Of a stretch of DNA of 64,000 nucleotides, positions 27,401 to 42,964 are shown piece by piece. Each line of letters opens with the position of its first letter. Position 1 is the first letter of the stretch. The position numbers and the translations under genes are program-made. The notes under the pieces are model-generated. The model saw only the letters and a list, made by a program, of their open reading frames with translations, was not told the origin of the DNA and searched no databases. Source of the DNA: Lineus longissimus (lineage: Eukaryota; Nemertea; Pilidiophora; Heteronemertea; Lineidae); contig NC_088311.1 of NCBI RefSeq assembly GCF_910592395.1, positions 2,546,501 to 2,610,500 on the forward strand, in the 5' to 3' direction.

Positions 27401-30400
27401 GCCCCAAATCTTGAATCTAGAAGTGGATGCACTTGTATTGTACCCACTGAGATGTTTTTCTAGTTTTAAATACTAGTACATTTGGGCTCTTTCAGTGGCA
27501 ACCTGCTAGAGAGTGACCCTAAGAATTGGTAGTAAAGATATATTCGATGACCTTTGTCAGAAAGAGTACGAAATATTGAAGTCATCATGCTGCAATACAT
27601 TAATACATCTCAGCCTCAGTCAAGAACTACATTACTGTTTGCATTTAATTCCGAAGTAATTGATAGATATTTGCTAATGTATATTCAAGCATTCAACCAG
27701 TATGTGCTCATTAAGACACTGTGCCCAGTAATCAAGTTTAAGTCAGCGTCAATCCTGGGCAAGCTTTTCTCATGGATCAGACTCGGCCTTTGAATGATTT
27801 TGAGATGCTGCGATCTAAATTGCATTCGAAATGACAAATAAGATGGCATGATGCTAGTGCCATGATAAAGTGAAAATAAATATTCATTCTATACTTCTAG
27901 AGTGTTATATTAATATCTGAGATCTAGATGGCCGTTATGTTGAATAAAAAACTATTGGAAAAGCGTGTTCAATCTATTCTTGACGTATGTCGTTGCTTTC
28001 GAAAATAGGTCATTCGTATGTGTGAGGTATTCATGTAGCAGTGATTATAAAGCATGGAGCATGCTGAGGAAATTTCGATAATAAGAGGGAGACAAATTTA
28101 GAACTTGGCAAGAGATGTTTACTCTTCTGTTTCAAAGGTCTAAGTGTTTTACTTAATTCTACCGCATTCCAAATTGTTAAGCACAGAAGTATAAGAAATG
28201 CTCTCGTTTTGAGACGTTACAGAGTCAATTGGTGGTGAAGACAGTGGTTGTAACTCACTGAGGAAGTTTTCTTTTTCTGACCGAGATCTCGCTATTTGGG
28301 AAAATGTTCTTTGATCAGACGGTTACGGTGATGAATAGCAGTGCTCGGCCGTAGAATAATCACTTCAAACGATTTAAGGTAACATCATGATTTGAAGAAT
28401 CTGTAAAATATTTTAGAAAAAAAGTAAGTGCCTTATCTCACGAAAGAGTAGAAGTTCCCAGCACCTTCCCTCACCCTAGGGATTGACAGCTTTCTCTACC
28501 ATCAGCTTCTTGTGACAACCCCTTATTGAAATTCTGTGACTGGTGTGCTGCGCCTGCCGCTTCAGGGGCATCGTGCACTTCTTAGCCTATCTCGAGTATA
28601 TTCAACAATCATGAGAATCCATCACAGTTTACTCTAACTTCAATATGATCTTGTAACACGACCAGGGATCAAATAATAGCGTCAAATATTGCACTTGTCT
28701 AGAGACAACAACAACTGGGGACTGATTCCTGTGGCCCTGAGGCAAGGTTGCTCTGATGATAACGTCTATGGCTTCTCTGTCTGACACATTATGACTGCTT
28801 CAAGGGGTTCGCGCATTATTACTTGAAGTATAATAGAGCCCTAGACCGGGATACTGCTTTGGACTATAGAGACACTGCACATGACGTTATCACAGAAATA
28901 TCGTCATCTTGATGGTAAAATTGACATCAAATGACATTATTCAGCCACGTAGCGCACTTGGATGTTCTGGTAAAGTACACTGTTGTGACGTCCGACCACA
29001 TGGGTTTAGAAACATTGCCCATGACCCTATCAGTAGCTGAACCTTACAGCACAGTGAAAAACAAATCATGGTAACTAAGAGACTCCCCCGTCTAATAAGA
29101 TATACATGTATTTTGCTTTTCGCGAACTCATCATGATAAGGCGTTGGTTTATCCATTCTTATCTTCTGACCAACTAATGGAACTACGGCCATATTTCATT
29201 CCAAAGATTGGTTCATATTTTGAAAGTGGCTTGTTAGGTTTGTCCACTTAATAAGACTAACAGCTAATTTTCCATCGTACACCTGCCGCCTGTCCTCTTT
29301 TTTCCCCGGCATAGCTTCAAGAATTCCAATATTTGCCATTTCGTGCCTCATTAGCGTTGGCCATTTTTATGCCGTCATCGGTGTCGAGATTTGAAATTCC
29401 TGCCTCACTGATAGCCTTGGGAACTATGGCTGGTTAGTATTTTCATTTCTCAGTACCATCTGCACATTAAAAGTGACACTGGAGCATTTTGTTTGCAAGA
29501 TCGGGATAATTTATGCATGGTCCACGTTCGCCCCTGGGGTATTCTGTCCGTGATAATGAACTAGTGCCGTAACATGATGGCTGATCTAAACCACCCAAGG
29601 GGGGCGGCTCACACATCAAAATAGAGAAAAATTGCTCCAATTACATTTGTGCTTTGTCATGCAAATTAGAAAGTTGTGTGCATGCCATTTTAAATCTTGT
29701 GTTTTGGACTCTAATTGACATGGTGCGAGGTGTTGACATTATTCTTTTCAATTTGATTGTGAGTTAAATTGAATTTGTATCAAGTGGCAAACGTGGTTAA
29801 GTGGGTGTGAGGAGTTGGGAGGTTTAGATTGTTAGTTTTGATCAACATATGCTCGTTAGAGTGGTTCGAGGGTGTTTCTGATAGCAATTAAAATTCCACT
29901 GGATTTAGATCACTTCATAGATCAACTTTAACCATGAGTGCCTTAAATATTTATATCAGTTTAGATTACACAGTGACATGGGTCATCACAGATGTTGATT
30001 TAGCACTGAACGAATGTGTGCTTTTAACTTGTACTGAGCACTGCACTACATTCCAATTTCCCTTAAATACCCCCTGCACGGGGTCTGTTCTCGTCAATCA
30101 AATTGTGATGATGATATAAAGCGACCCTATCCCTGACGCAGTGGTCAATTTAGGGGTTAATAGTACAACATCGCTACTTCATATTAGAACATGCTTTAGC
30201 TGTTCTGCTACATGAGAAAAAAGCATCTCGCAACAAGGACAGGCCATGGAAGAAATTTACACAAAAACTAGCCTCCAGGAAAGAGAAGAGAAAATGTGGA
30301 TGGATAAAAAGGGTAAAAAGCAATAGTATTGGCTTGGAGAACAATGTGTGAGATTGTAAGAAACTGGTGCTGTATTTGTAACTAATTAGAAGTGGAGGAA

Positions 30401-30793
30401 AGTACTGCGATGGCTGCTTTCATTTTTTGTGCTCCGGACAATGTAGATGGTAAAGAGTGTTTTTAGGACTGATCGGAAGTCACTTGAGTAACTTTCTAAC
30501 ATTTTTAGGCTTTTGTGTACTGGAAGTGTAGTACTCGTTTGTAGCTAGCAATTATATTAAAAGATGCAGATATAAGTGAATATAAACTTCTAATTTTCTT
30601 CATTCATTTAGACTGCCATTTCAATTTGGTTCAAATTTCAATTACAGTCTGTTCATTCTCAGTTAGAACTGCCTCCACTTTGTCAGCAGGAGACGGCTCA
30701 AAGACCTCATGTGAAAAAATCGAGTAAAATAACCCGCAAACCCTTTAAAAATTCCTCTCATATTCATTTCACTGCTAAGGAATGCTTTCCACA

Positions 30794-30818
30794 TAATTTA
30801 AATTGAATATTTAAATTA
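30794..30818. repeat. AT-rich inverted repeat, 10-bp arms
   Basis: TAATTTAAAT (30794-30803) and ATTTAAATTA (30809-30818) are exact reverse complements around TGAAT. Homeodomain-type TTAATTTA words are common in this neighbourhood (30780-30960). Confidence 0.75.
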
Positions 30819-33800
30819 AAGCAGCCAATCATGGACGCTATCTCTCCAATGTTTTAACATCGATCAATAATACGCGAGACAGACTTAGGGATGCGTCATG
30901 AATTATCTATCGTGGGCATGTGCTCGTCTTTTAAATTAATTTATGATAATGAAATAAAATTGAAAGATGAATCATGGAGTTGACAAATGTTAGTCAGGAT
31001 GAGTTTTCTCGTCGTCATTTTGGTGTGTGGCGTTTTTTTATCAACTGGACAAGTTTGTCATGCTGTTAGTACTATTGGCATCTACAATTGTTTTTAAACG
31101 TTCTGAATTATGAAAGGTTCCTCGATTTGATTCATGCATGTGATCACCGTTAATCCTCGCTCTACTTAAAAGTTTCATTGAATCATGAATCAGAAAGCAT
31201 TGGCTTGCATTAGTCAGGGCATAATTTGTCTTTTTGAAGGTTGTTGGGTGTCATGGAGGATGTTTGAATCATTATTTAGGGCAATCATAAGACACGAGGC
31301 CAGAGCAGATAGCAATTGAAGTGCATGCATTATTGATGAATCAGACGGCTTATAAATCAATCTTCAAAACTGGTCAGTTTTTGTCATAATCCTTTTCAGG
31401 GAGAAGGTGCTGGACTGTTTACATTGTTTCACTCTGAACTGCCAAGATGCTGATTGAAATATGCACAGGGGATATTTTGGAACAGATTAGACTTCAAAGG
31501 GTTGATCGTCAGTTGTGATTTCACTGAGTATGTTACCATTACACAAATAGGTTTAAGACATTCTGCTCGACTTGGGAGCCTACGAGTCAAACTCAATACT
31601 CTCTGTATCTTTGAGGACCAGTTTTTCATCCTCTCTCCGCCTAATCCCATCATGTTCGCTCGTTTTTGTTCCAGTCATAATCACAGCTTGGCAATGCCCT
31701 ACAGTGCCTGCAGTAATCGCAAGTAGCGAATCAATGATGTTTGATGTCCATTGCATGTACAGTTGTGATAGATCTACTAAGATTGGAACACAAAAAGAGC
31801 GATTTTCACAATTGATGGAAAGGATTCGAAATACCTGTACATGTATATGTATGTTGTCTGCAAGTTTACTGTTTCTTGAAAAAGTTTTAATATAAAAGTT
31901 TCATTTATATCGAAGTCGGAGCCTTTCCTTATCGGGTTCTTCTTGTTGAACCTCTCATCAGCACCAAAGAGAAATCGGGCCTTTGGGAATTCTGTTACTC
32001 TTTATAGTACATGTACCAGTGATAATTTTAATGAAAAAAGTGTTGTTCCGAGGTTATTTGGAACAGTGTCTGGAAAACAGACCAACTCTTTCAACTGACC
32101 AGCCCGGGTATCAAGATTCCCAATCTGACCTCCTACAACCAGAGAGGAATTATGACATCGAATCTATATTCAAATCTGCGGTGTTACATGACACTGTATA
32201 AGAGATTAATTGCTGGCCTTGACCTTCGACTTTGTTATAGAACAACAACCACTATGCGCTTTATATTTTTACCGTTGTTTCGCATTGTTTATGCCCCACA
32301 CCTCAAATAAAACCACCCCTCCCTTTTCTTTGAAGTTCAGTCCTTGACACAGCGTGTAATTAGCTCAAGCGACGAGGGCCCCAGTGGTGATCAACGGTTA
32401 TTCTATGACATCATGCGATTTGGAAAATTCTCTTGGGGGACTGGACACTTTATCCTTGGGGTGGAGATGACAAAAAAGAAATATAATTGTTGTCACAGCA
32501 GTGTTGGTGTTGGCAAGTTTTGTCGACTTGGTTGGGGTCATTATGGATAGTTATTCTTCCTTTGGCCCAAATTGCCCGGAAAAAAGTTTCCACCTTATTG
32601 AGGCTCTCGTAGGGGTGTTGTCTGCTGAAGTGTTTTTCTTTGTTGTGGGGTGGATGAAATTGATCACAGGAAAATTGGATGGTTTAGAACCGAGAATAAG
32701 CAATGACATAATATGCTTATACTCTTTTTTGCATCGTTTTCTTCTTTCTTGCTTCCAATGCCAAGAAAAAGAAATTAGCGAAATCGAGACTTTTTTTCTT
32801 CTTCCTAGTATTTGGCGTCAGTGGCCATTCAAAAAGAAAACTGGTTAGTGAAATCGGGATTATGTTTTTAAATTATGATGATAAAATGATTTGAGCAGCC
32901 TTCACACTACCAGAACAATTCTTATCGCTTATCTGAATAAATACTTGCTGGCTTAGTTAGGTGAGCAATCCTGGACAAACCATCAAAATGCTCAATTGAG
33001 TATACAATTTTATCATCAACTTGTGGAATTCAAATAAATGTGTCCATCGTCTAGATGAAATTCATTATTACAATCAAAATCAACAAAACGCTTTCTCAAA
33101 AAGGTAAAATATCCCTGAAGAAATGCTATTGAGTATTGACAGTCCTGCGCCCACTGACAACCGTAATGAACCTGGAATGAAAAAAGCTCGAGCGAACGTG
33201 GGTGCTAGAAAGCCGTATTAGTGGTGTTGCCTTTGATCACAATTTGAAAACTTGATCATGATCTGCCTAATGTTGTGAGTCACACTTTTTGTGGCAAGAT
33301 AGAGTAGCGAGTGAAGTCTGCGCTTCTTTTTGACAGAATCAGGAAGGCGTTTGAGAAATTTGAGAGTGGTTTAGCTGTCAGGATGCAGCCGTGAATTGGT
33401 GTTTAGAATGAACGGGGACTCCTCCCTGGCAGTGTATGGCTGTTTTATGTGATGTAGGTGTATTCCATTTCTCCGGTTTCCTCCTACGTTACATTGTGCA
33501 TTGAATATCACTAAGTATTGTTTATAGGGTTATGTTGTTGAACTGATGTTTTTGATGTTTGAATGCCAAAATATGCTACGGAAAGGAAGAAAAATTTTTT
33601 TTAACCAACCCGACATTCATATAACACACACTACAGAGATTTTCTGCAAAACATATTCAAATCGGTTGCTCACGTTTTTGTCGAGTATTTTTCAATTTGT
33701 CATATAATGTTGATGATTTTATTGATTATGTGTCTAGTTACCGGAGGCAAAGACGCATTCTTATATTTCTAGCCAATGTAATCCTTCGATGGTTCGGTTG

Positions 33801-34178
33801 ATGACGGAATTCATTTATGTGGCCAGGGCGAGGGTCGGAGGAAAAAATCGCTTAGAATCTTCTGGCGATCCATTATCTCGGCAGGTGGCCGTCGCCACTG
33901 TCCAATAATAATGCATGCAAAAATGTCACAAGAAAAATCCATCTTCTTTGTCATGTTTGGATAAGAAGTAAAATGTTTTTCTTGCCTGGTTGCGGAAGAG
34001 GGTCGTTGCAGAGTGCCAAACAGATTCTCTTCTCTGAGGTATTGCTGATACCTGATGAGCCAGCGTGGTGTGAAACTTCCTCATTGAGGGGATAGGGTCT
34101 GGAGTTTTTTTTCTTGAGGAGAGGCATTTAGCGCAAGAGCTTGTCAATCATTCATAATGCAATTTCATTTGGTTAAAT

Positions 34179-34210
34179 AATCCTAGTCGAATAAAGAATC
34201 CTAGTCGAAT
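34179..34210 (+). repeat. 18-bp direct duplication, two copies
   Basis: AATCCTAGTCGAAT occurs at 34179-34192 and again at 34197-34210, separated by AAAG. This is a small local duplication. Confidence 0.85.
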
Positions 34211-37200
34211 CTTCTATCAAGGTTGTAGTGAATAGTCAAGTGTTCTGAGTGCAGCAATAGTCCCAGTCTAGTGACGCTAACGTTGGTCGATAATCAAGGG
34301 CGAAGAGGCATAGTCTTAACATCTTTCTTCCCTGATTTATAAAACACAACGGTAAACTTCATTGGGCGAGAGTGTCATCGGAAAAGAAAACTTATCAAAA
34401 TTCATGAGGCATCTCTAATTAGAATACTGAGGCGTTTAAAAATTGCTATTGATTTTGCCGCTGTATTTCCCTATGATGTATTACTGGCAGCTTCCGCGAG
34501 CTTGACCTCAGCGAATGACATGTCCAGATTCTTAGCCGGACGACATTGCTGCCATTAACCCTTAACCTTCTCCGAGCCAGGGGCAACTGCGATTTGGTCC
34601 AGTTCATGCTGCAATTGGTCACATTATTGATTTATGTTACGGCGGCTATGTTGTCTTCGGGAGACTTTTGAGAGCTTTTTAATGTGGGTCTGGTCGGAAG
34701 GATATATCTCACTTCATGCAAGATGGAAAGGATGTTATCTTTGACTACATCTCTGTGTGCGGGTGAATACTTTTAAACGTCTTCTATTTCCATAGGCGGT
34801 TCCAGTGGAAGTGGAGTGCAGTCCGCGCACGCCTTCCCGTCCTCATTTCAGAATTATCGTAGATATTTGTAATTGACCGACCAGAAGTTTGATTGTGAAT
34901 CTGGCCCTGCTCCTGCCAGACACTGGTTACATGTCTTAAAAAACAACTGGCTATCCCGAGTTTCTTTATATTTCTGTTGATGACTCTAGACAAGTTGTGA
35001 TGACAGGAATTAGCTAATCAAGTACTTTGTCCATTGTTTCCAGAAAATTGTCTGTGAAGCATCCTAGATCTAAACACTGACAATGTATCAAGCATTATCC
35101 AGTTTCATATATTGTCCTGTGAAAAGACAAGCTTTAAATTGCACAGTATGTTGTCTCAAAACAGATGTCTTTGACAAGAAAGAATTGGTGATCTGTCCAG
35201 CGCTTTGAAGATTAAATAACTCCTTGCTTTGTTAATGACCTTTTATTATCCATCCATGATGTTGGATTACGTCTTTCTAACTATCCTATTACATACATCT
35301 TGTAATGAACACTAAATGTATGACAAAACGTGTCACTCATTACAGTGTGTAACAAAAAAAATCCTATATTGAATCTCTCTACTTGTCGAACAGATTTTTG
35401 TCTTTTTTTATTAGGTAACCATGTGAGAACACAATCTGCAAATTAGATCATATTACAAACTACTGTTTTTTTTCCATCACAATTTTTTCATAGTGTGTCT
35501 AACATGCCTAACGCGCTGAGCATCGAGTAGTTTGTTTCACTGCGACCTATGAATATACAATGAACAAATGTACTTGCTATCATGTGCAACAAAACGATAT
35601 CTCACGTGCGGGAAAGACTGGTTATCATCTGGTTTTATATTAATTGCCGGTCACAGCGATCACTGCTTCTTGACAATGGCACCGTGATGACCACCACAAA
35701 GAAGCGATTTTTGTCACATGTCATAATGAATGCAGGTTGCAATGACAAAAATCGCTCGTTTGCTTAGAACTTAAAAGATTTAACATCCACAAAACTTTTT
35801 TCAAGTCGAAAGTGAATAAAATCGAGCTATTTCGCTATGAGCCTATCAATGTGTCCCAGGGTGATGCTTTTTAAAAAATCAGTATTCTCCGGCGGTTTAG
35901 TACAACGGCTCTATTTCAAAAGATCACACTTGATAAAAAAGCACTTGTCGGCTCTTTTATAAGTATCATGTTTCAGTTTGATTGGCTCATGTCATTTGAA
36001 GATGGCCCATCTCATTTTTTTCTATTGAAATTAACTTTTGTTCAGTCTCTGGATGATAAAGGCTGAGTTAAGCGATTAACCCTTGATCATGAGAAGGTTA
36101 TGATTACCCTTGAGATTCAGTTCCCCATCTGAATGCTGTGTACTTAAGACTGGCCTTCCAACTTACCGAGCAACAAAAGACACTCTGTATCACTTTCTGG
36201 ATGACCGCCCTTCCCAGAGGGAAGAAATGTGTATATACTGTTAGAGTGATGTAGCGTCGATCTTGGTCAAGTTAATTTGACACACTGTACCAGCTATCTT
36301 CATCGTAACTTGGAATACAAGCACTTTATATTCGCTGTGCATTGCAAACCTTTTGCTTGGTACTTGTTCATATATCAAATTTGGTGCATATTTGGATTCA
36401 GCCTAACCTAAAACTATAAGCACTGCACATTAAGTGTAGTAAATGCTTATGGCAAATTATGATGAAAATACTGTGAAACAGGAATTGGTTTCAATTCATT
36501 TCATCCAAGTTACAAGTAGAACATTTTATAATACAGGGTAAAGTGTACACAGTTATCAAGCAACCTTACCTGAAAAGAAGCTGGGAATTTGCATGAGAGG
36601 CAGATGGATGGATATTTGGGAGTGGGGTGCTGGGTCCACTCCCTTCTTGCTCCAAGTCCTACCAGCACACACAGCATGCGTAAGCTTTGTTCGGGGTTTT
36701 AATCAGTAAAAAAATCACAGTGAATTGGAGAGCTAGAATTACTAACCAATCCCTTAACTTAATATATCTTTGTTCCCTGTGTACTTCAACGAACTTCTGG
36801 TGGATCTGTGTTGTCGCTCTAGGGCCACACGTTTTGCAGCATGTTGCACTGGTGTCCGAGATTTACTTCATGATCAGCCATTCATTAGAAAGCAATGCTG
36901 TATAAACTCGGAAATATTCACAGCAATTATAATCTGCGATTTTGTGAAATGGCATCTTGGGCATGGTTTTAGTTTGGTGTTCTGACAAACTCCTTGACAG
37001 TCATTCCAATGGTTTTGCTGTGTTTTATCTTCGTCAATTTTACGGGTCTTGAAACTAAAATGCTTGTGAACATTTCTGGTTTCCAGTATGAGTTTCCACG
37101 TCCCACCTTCAATCATACTTCAATAATACAGAAGCTTTCGTGAACTCCAGAGGTGCAAAAAAGTTCAAATCTTTCATGCAATACATCAATACCTTTGTAG

Positions 37201-40200
37201 AAAAATTTGGACTTGAAAAACCATATTTTTAACTTTTCTTGAAAATCACTGATTTACAAGTTGGCTGGTAGGGAACTACTATGTCAGGCATATTATTGCC
37301 AATGCAAGTTATTACCACTGACATAGAAATCGATCCCTTCACTGCCTTATATTTGTAACGTGAGTGGTATATAATTATCTAAATACAATTTGTGCAAAGA
37401 ATTGAAGTCTCATTATAACTCCTTGTACCAATGATTGTCTTCTCTTGAATATCCACACTTAGTTGAACTTTCGTGATGACCATCAGTCAGTCCATTAAAG
37501 CACTCAGTCATTTCTTTGTTTTAAGACGAAAATATCACGTCATGACTTTTTTTACAAAACGTACATGACAAATGCATTCGTCAGAAACCTTTTGCAAATG
37601 AAGCTAATTATGCTTTGGTAGTCAAAGTTGCCTCAAAAGTGCATGTTCTGCTATTTGCCTCCTTTACATTATAATATCGCACACTTTTATGTAAGATGAC
37701 ATTACGTCGTATTACGATGGACGATTTCTTTGTTTCCTGATGAACTAGGAGGCCATTTCCTTTGTCTTGGGATGAACGATCCCGTCCGCTTCGCCCAGGA
37801 CAATCAAGACATGTCCAGATGAAACAAACGCAAAATTACGTAAAATAACTTCACAGTCTCATACCTGAACATTGTTTATTCCTCTCCTTGAATTCGGTTT
37901 CATATTTTAAGTTTAGTTTGATGTTGCCAAAATTGTTATTTTATCGAGTTTCAAAAATTTAGCTAGACAACAAAGAAACGATGAGTGCCGTGATTGGTAA
38001 TGTTCGCGTTGGTCAAAAATTTAAGAATTAAACACCACTTTAAACCCGAGTAAAGAATTGAAATGTTTGTGCGTTGTCATGCAATGTCAAATCCGAATCA
38101 AGTCTTGTGGTAAAACTGACAATTTGAAACCTTTGTCTTATTTCAAATTTTTGAAGTTGTAAATTTTTAATGAATAAAACGTCTTAAAAACCTATTGATG
38201 CCAATCTTAATAAATACGTTTAGTTAATTAAGAAGTATTTGTTAATTTCAGAAACTGAATTCAAAAATTTCAGTGCAATGAAATACAGAATGAAAATTGA
38301 ACATAAACTAGTCTAAGAACCGAATTAGAAAATAACATGACAAAGACTTACAGTTAAGTGTGCCTTCAACTCTTTGCAATTGCCAAAGTGAGAATTCTCG
38401 ATCCCTTTAAATCGTTTTGAAATCCTTTCCGAAGTAGAAATCAGTCGTTCTCCATGTAATCTGTAAAATACAAGTCCACGATTCTTCACAACTTTAAGTT
38501 TCGAGGGAGTGGCTTGAACTAATTTGCATACGCACAAAAGCGATTGAAGCTCGATGTTTTGTATGACAGTCTCCGACAATAGGACTCAATTTTTGATGGC
38601 TGAGGTTTTGTTAGTCTATGTAAAGTGGGGAGTGTCTTACGGTTCCCGGGTGCTCGTCTTTGAAACGAGTTTTCCGCTCGAGGACACTTATGACGGGAGT
38701 GTTACTTGAAAAATACACTCTTCACCAGGTCATGTGATTTCATACTTCAAGTCTACCACAAGCGGGTGAAATGATTTCCTCGTCATTAGCTTGCGATGGT
38801 AATTTAGGAAGTCCGTCGTTTTACATAGTAGCGGCACTCTTGACCCCTGGGGGTCCACCAGTGTGCAACTTGAGATTGCACTGACTCAAGAGCTTCATTG
38901 CATTTTCTTATTCAAATAATTTTTGGTTTAGATTGGAGAGGTTGCTTTGTTTACTTTATGTAAATGGTTCCCTTATTTGTCTTCGTTAATTTGACAGTTC
39001 TGTTGACTTTGGCAAGACTTGAGTAAAAATGTGAAAGCACTGTTTATTAGTATGGTAGTTTAGTCACTTTCTCATTGGCAGAGAAGGATCAGGATTCTCT
39101 TCCAGTAAGTAGTTTCAGTTTTTAGATATTTGACTCGAATATAAAAAACTTTTCTGAAATTTCGGTGAAATCATCTTTAAAAGAATGAAAAGGAATTATA
39201 TCATTTGAAATGAAGGAAAGGATGTTTTCCTTCTTATAAACCAGGTTGATTCAAAATAATTAAAAAGACATTAACAAAACAAAAGAAAAAAAATTGGAAA
39301 TTTGTGTTAATCAAGTTCGACAAAATACTTTCAGGATATGGCATTCTGCCCCAAAAAATTAACGAAAATGTAATCCAAAGTTGTATTTTTCGCAGCTTCT
39401 TTACAGTATTTTATGGGTATCCACCTGGCTTCTGGTTTAAAAGTGTTCACATTTCATTTCTTCCAACTACCTTCTGAAAACTTTGCTCCATTATCCCTCA
39501 AAAGGTAGGATGGACTACAATTCAATGAAATAATGGCAGATGGAGTGCTTTTGTTCTAATGAGGGATTGGTCTCAAAAAATTATCATCTTTCTTCTTGTA
39601 TTGAGAGGACACACCCTTCAACTGCTGTTGGCGATTGCACGGTATTGAATGACACAGTTTAGACATTAATATTGTGCATTTTGCTCTGGTCTGTGTTATC
39701 AAAGAAAATGAGGTTTGGCTTGAACTCTGGGAGTCCGTGTGTGAATATTTTGGGCTTTTTAATCTGTGCATGGTGGGTCAGTGAGCTCTGTCAGTAATAT
39801 CGTTTCCATGGCTTATTTACATCTTCTGTTAACAAATAAAAGAAGGTTGATTTCATATTTAGCTAATGATTGAACTTACACACCAAATAAAGTCGTTTGT
39901 TCTAACGAGCAGGCCTATCAAACAAGTGAATTACCAAACATCGCAAAAATGTCTCTAAAAGTTATTCAAAATCCAAAGTTGTTTCCTTTAAAACTCAGTT
40001 AAAACTTTTAAAAGTATATTTAAGACTTGGTAGTCATTTTCCAAAATGAAAAACAGCACAAAATTTACTACTACTATATGATGGAACAAAAAAAGTATGT
40101 TTTTGACTCATGCACTATTTTGCCATTTTGGATTAATTTATCCTCCCATAATCCTTGGAGAAATTGATTTCCAAAATCGTTGTTCAAAATCGTCCAAGCT

Positions 40201-41219
40201 AATGGTGATCTCATCATAACATATCATCAATCAACATTAGGCAGTATTCAGTTATGTATCAGCTCATATCAACTCATAGCCGTGATTTCATTGTCATTGT
40301 TATGTATCTAGTTCCATTTTCATCCAGCAAAATTAATTAAATCATGCCCCTCGTGGGTATGAGCGAGGATTATATGCTTAGATGGTCCAGCGAGGCACCT
40401 CATGGGGTAGTCATGATGATGTTGGCTCAGATATTGTTCAGTTGAAAGAAATGATTATGTGATGCAAGGCACCCAAAATTGCATAAGATTTCAACAACTC
40501 ATGGCGTGATGGAACATGGCTATAGGCCCAACAAAATAAAAAACTTAGACAAAAAATAACATTTATTTCCAATTCATATTACGGCATCGTATTTGGGGTT
40601 GGTGAATAAGTTGGGCATCGGCAACAAATTTGGCTGGATGATGTAGAGTTTGAATGCAAAACGCACTCAAAGCCATTTGGGAATCCACCACTGGCTCCTT
40701 CGTTACTTCTGGTCAGATAATCAAACTGGCCTCGGTCTACCGGAGCAAATTTTTGAAAAATGACCGAGGCAATTTTCGTGGCTGGTCAGCCTATCGGAAA
40801 ACCAATCGTCATTCACCCTATGTAGATATAAGTCTGCCTATTGATTTATATATGTCTGAAGCGCCGTGTGACGGCATTGGTTACGATCACCAAGATCTGA
40901 TGAACAGCCCTCGGTGGCTGCATGATAGAATGATTTTTGGACATGATAAATGGTATTTGGGTGATACGGGTCATTTCAGCTGACCGACGCTCAGCCATTA
41001 TTCGGAGATATAGTGTCTATTCCTGTCTTGTTGAGGCAATTCAATGGAATTCCTGGTGATTTAATCTAATGAGGAACCTCTGATCATATTCAATAAACCC
41101 AGTTTAGACTGACTTTATTATAAAATAGAAGATTTCTTTCGCTGTCATATATTAATGTGATATTTCTTTGCGGAAAATGAGATTGCTTGACTGATTCGAA
41201 GTTTATTAAACGATGGCCT

Positions 41220-41600
41220 AGATTGTCCTTCAAACTTTGCTGTGATTCCTTGCAGAATAACTTGACCAGACAACCTTGCTGGATGAACTTCAGAACTCCT
41301 GTTGTAGCCTTGACAAATCTCCCTTACACCTAGCCAGGTAACCTTCAAACCTGCTGTATTTCAACCCTGCCCAGGTCGCCATTAAGAATGTCTTTAAAGT
41401 TGACTTGGCGACCTAGTTAAGTGGTTTGATAACCTTGGCGGGTGTCTTTCAAACCTACCCAAAATGCCATATACACCTATACCAGGGTGGCCTTGTAGAA
41501 TATCCAGTGAACCTGTCCAAGTAGAATATCCTTCTAATCTGGCCATGTGACCTGGAAGAACAATCTTCAAACCATCTCAAGTGACCTTCCAATATGCTGA
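41220..41600. repeat. Highly degenerate minisatellite-like region
   Basis: The segment is dense in ACCTTG, CCAGGT and TTCAAACC words. The core recurs as ACCTTCAAACC at 41341, TCTTTCAAACCT at 41445 and ATCTTCAAACC at 41563, about 105-117 bp apart. CCAGGT/GGTGGCC-like blocks recur between them. The repeat is too decayed to define one unit by eye. Confidence 0.5.
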
Positions 41601-42964
41601 CCATCCTTAACAGGTGCTGCCAGACCATCGCGGAATACTACTACTTGTGCAGGGAAACATTTCCAGTGTAATTACTTGCCATTTTCTAACGTCCTTGAGA
41701 GGAAGATGAAGGAATGACAATATTGTCACATTTAATTTGTGTATGAGCAAGTCAGTAAATAACTGGCTGGATTTATCTCTTGTGGTGATTGGGAGATGCC
41801 ATTTCCTGGCTGACCTTGACCCATGAAGAAGTGATTGATTGGTACCTTTGTTTTATCTCGTACCTGATGGGTGGCATGGCTGCTCTTCTGAAGATGATGT
41901 CGATGAAAGTGGCTGAGGGGGGAAACGTTCAATGTGACTGATGGCCTGTACTACTAACAAGGTTCACTGAACTTGAATTTTAACATGATATTTGACTGGG
42001 CAAGGGGCTCCTCCAATTGAAAAAAAGTCGACACTAAACTCATAGTCCGTTGTACGAGATTTGATAAAACACTGTTTATTCACTGCCTGCTGCCAAACAG
42101 TTGCCCTCATCACATTAAGAGCGATGTTTTCGTTGTCATGCCAATCCTATAGACCGACATACCACTTCTTCAGAAGAGCTGTCCAAATATGTCAACATGA
42201 GCACTGAAACAATATGATATGATCTTATGCATGCATATCATGAATAAAAAACACCTCTTGGGTTTGATTGAAAGTAGTCCTTGTAGGTTACTGTCATGGC
42301 GGAATGGCAGGTGCCCATACAGTTGTTACACCAGTTACTGCCAGTTACTAGTTTTGGTACACTAGTAAATTGGTTAAGGCGTACTATTCATTAAGTGACT
42401 ATGAATGGGTGTTGTAAGGCGAGGGTATCAAACATATGATTAAGTTTTAGGATAGTTTAGTCGATTTTGGTCATTATGTTGTTTGACATATGGAATACTC
42501 CGACAAGTTCATTAAAACCTTTAGGTGTACAAAAAAGCTAGGATTATCAAGGAATTTGCATATGGGGCATCATTAGCTCTAATAAACAGTGGGGGAGGTC
42601 CAAGGTTATGTGGTATGAGGCACGATGGCCAAGAGGGGTCAAGCTTTTGTCATCCAGGTTGCTCAATTACACATTAGACCCAAATCATAATTGGCCCCTA
42701 CATTCAAAACCATAACATTGATTGTCCCATCACAAATCGGTAACAATCCTACAGCCTGCCAACCGACCTCAATGTTTCCCATCCATCCCATAAAATCTAA
42801 ACCCATCCAACAAAAATTAAACCCATCCCCAACAAATCACGTGCCCAATATTCAATTTTCCTTTTCAATGCAAATCAGATGATAAATGCATGAATTAAAA
42901 TTTAGATTTTTTAATTTGCTGATCAGTGTCGGGTGCCCCACCCTACTCGACCGCTCGCGGGGAC

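Larger units (their letters stand above)
19984..41219. other. Non-coding stretch, no gene recognised
   Basis: About 21 kb with only the small repeats listed. The longest open frames are 129 codons (26549-26938, minus), 115 (32501-32848, plus) and 109 (40654-40983, plus). None shows a known domain, a convincing start or splice context, or partner exons, and frames of this size are expected by chance. Confidence 0.6.

Noticed and set aside
40654-40983. 109-codon plus-strand frame
   Set aside because: Fairly balanced composition but no known domain or splice context; left as non-coding.
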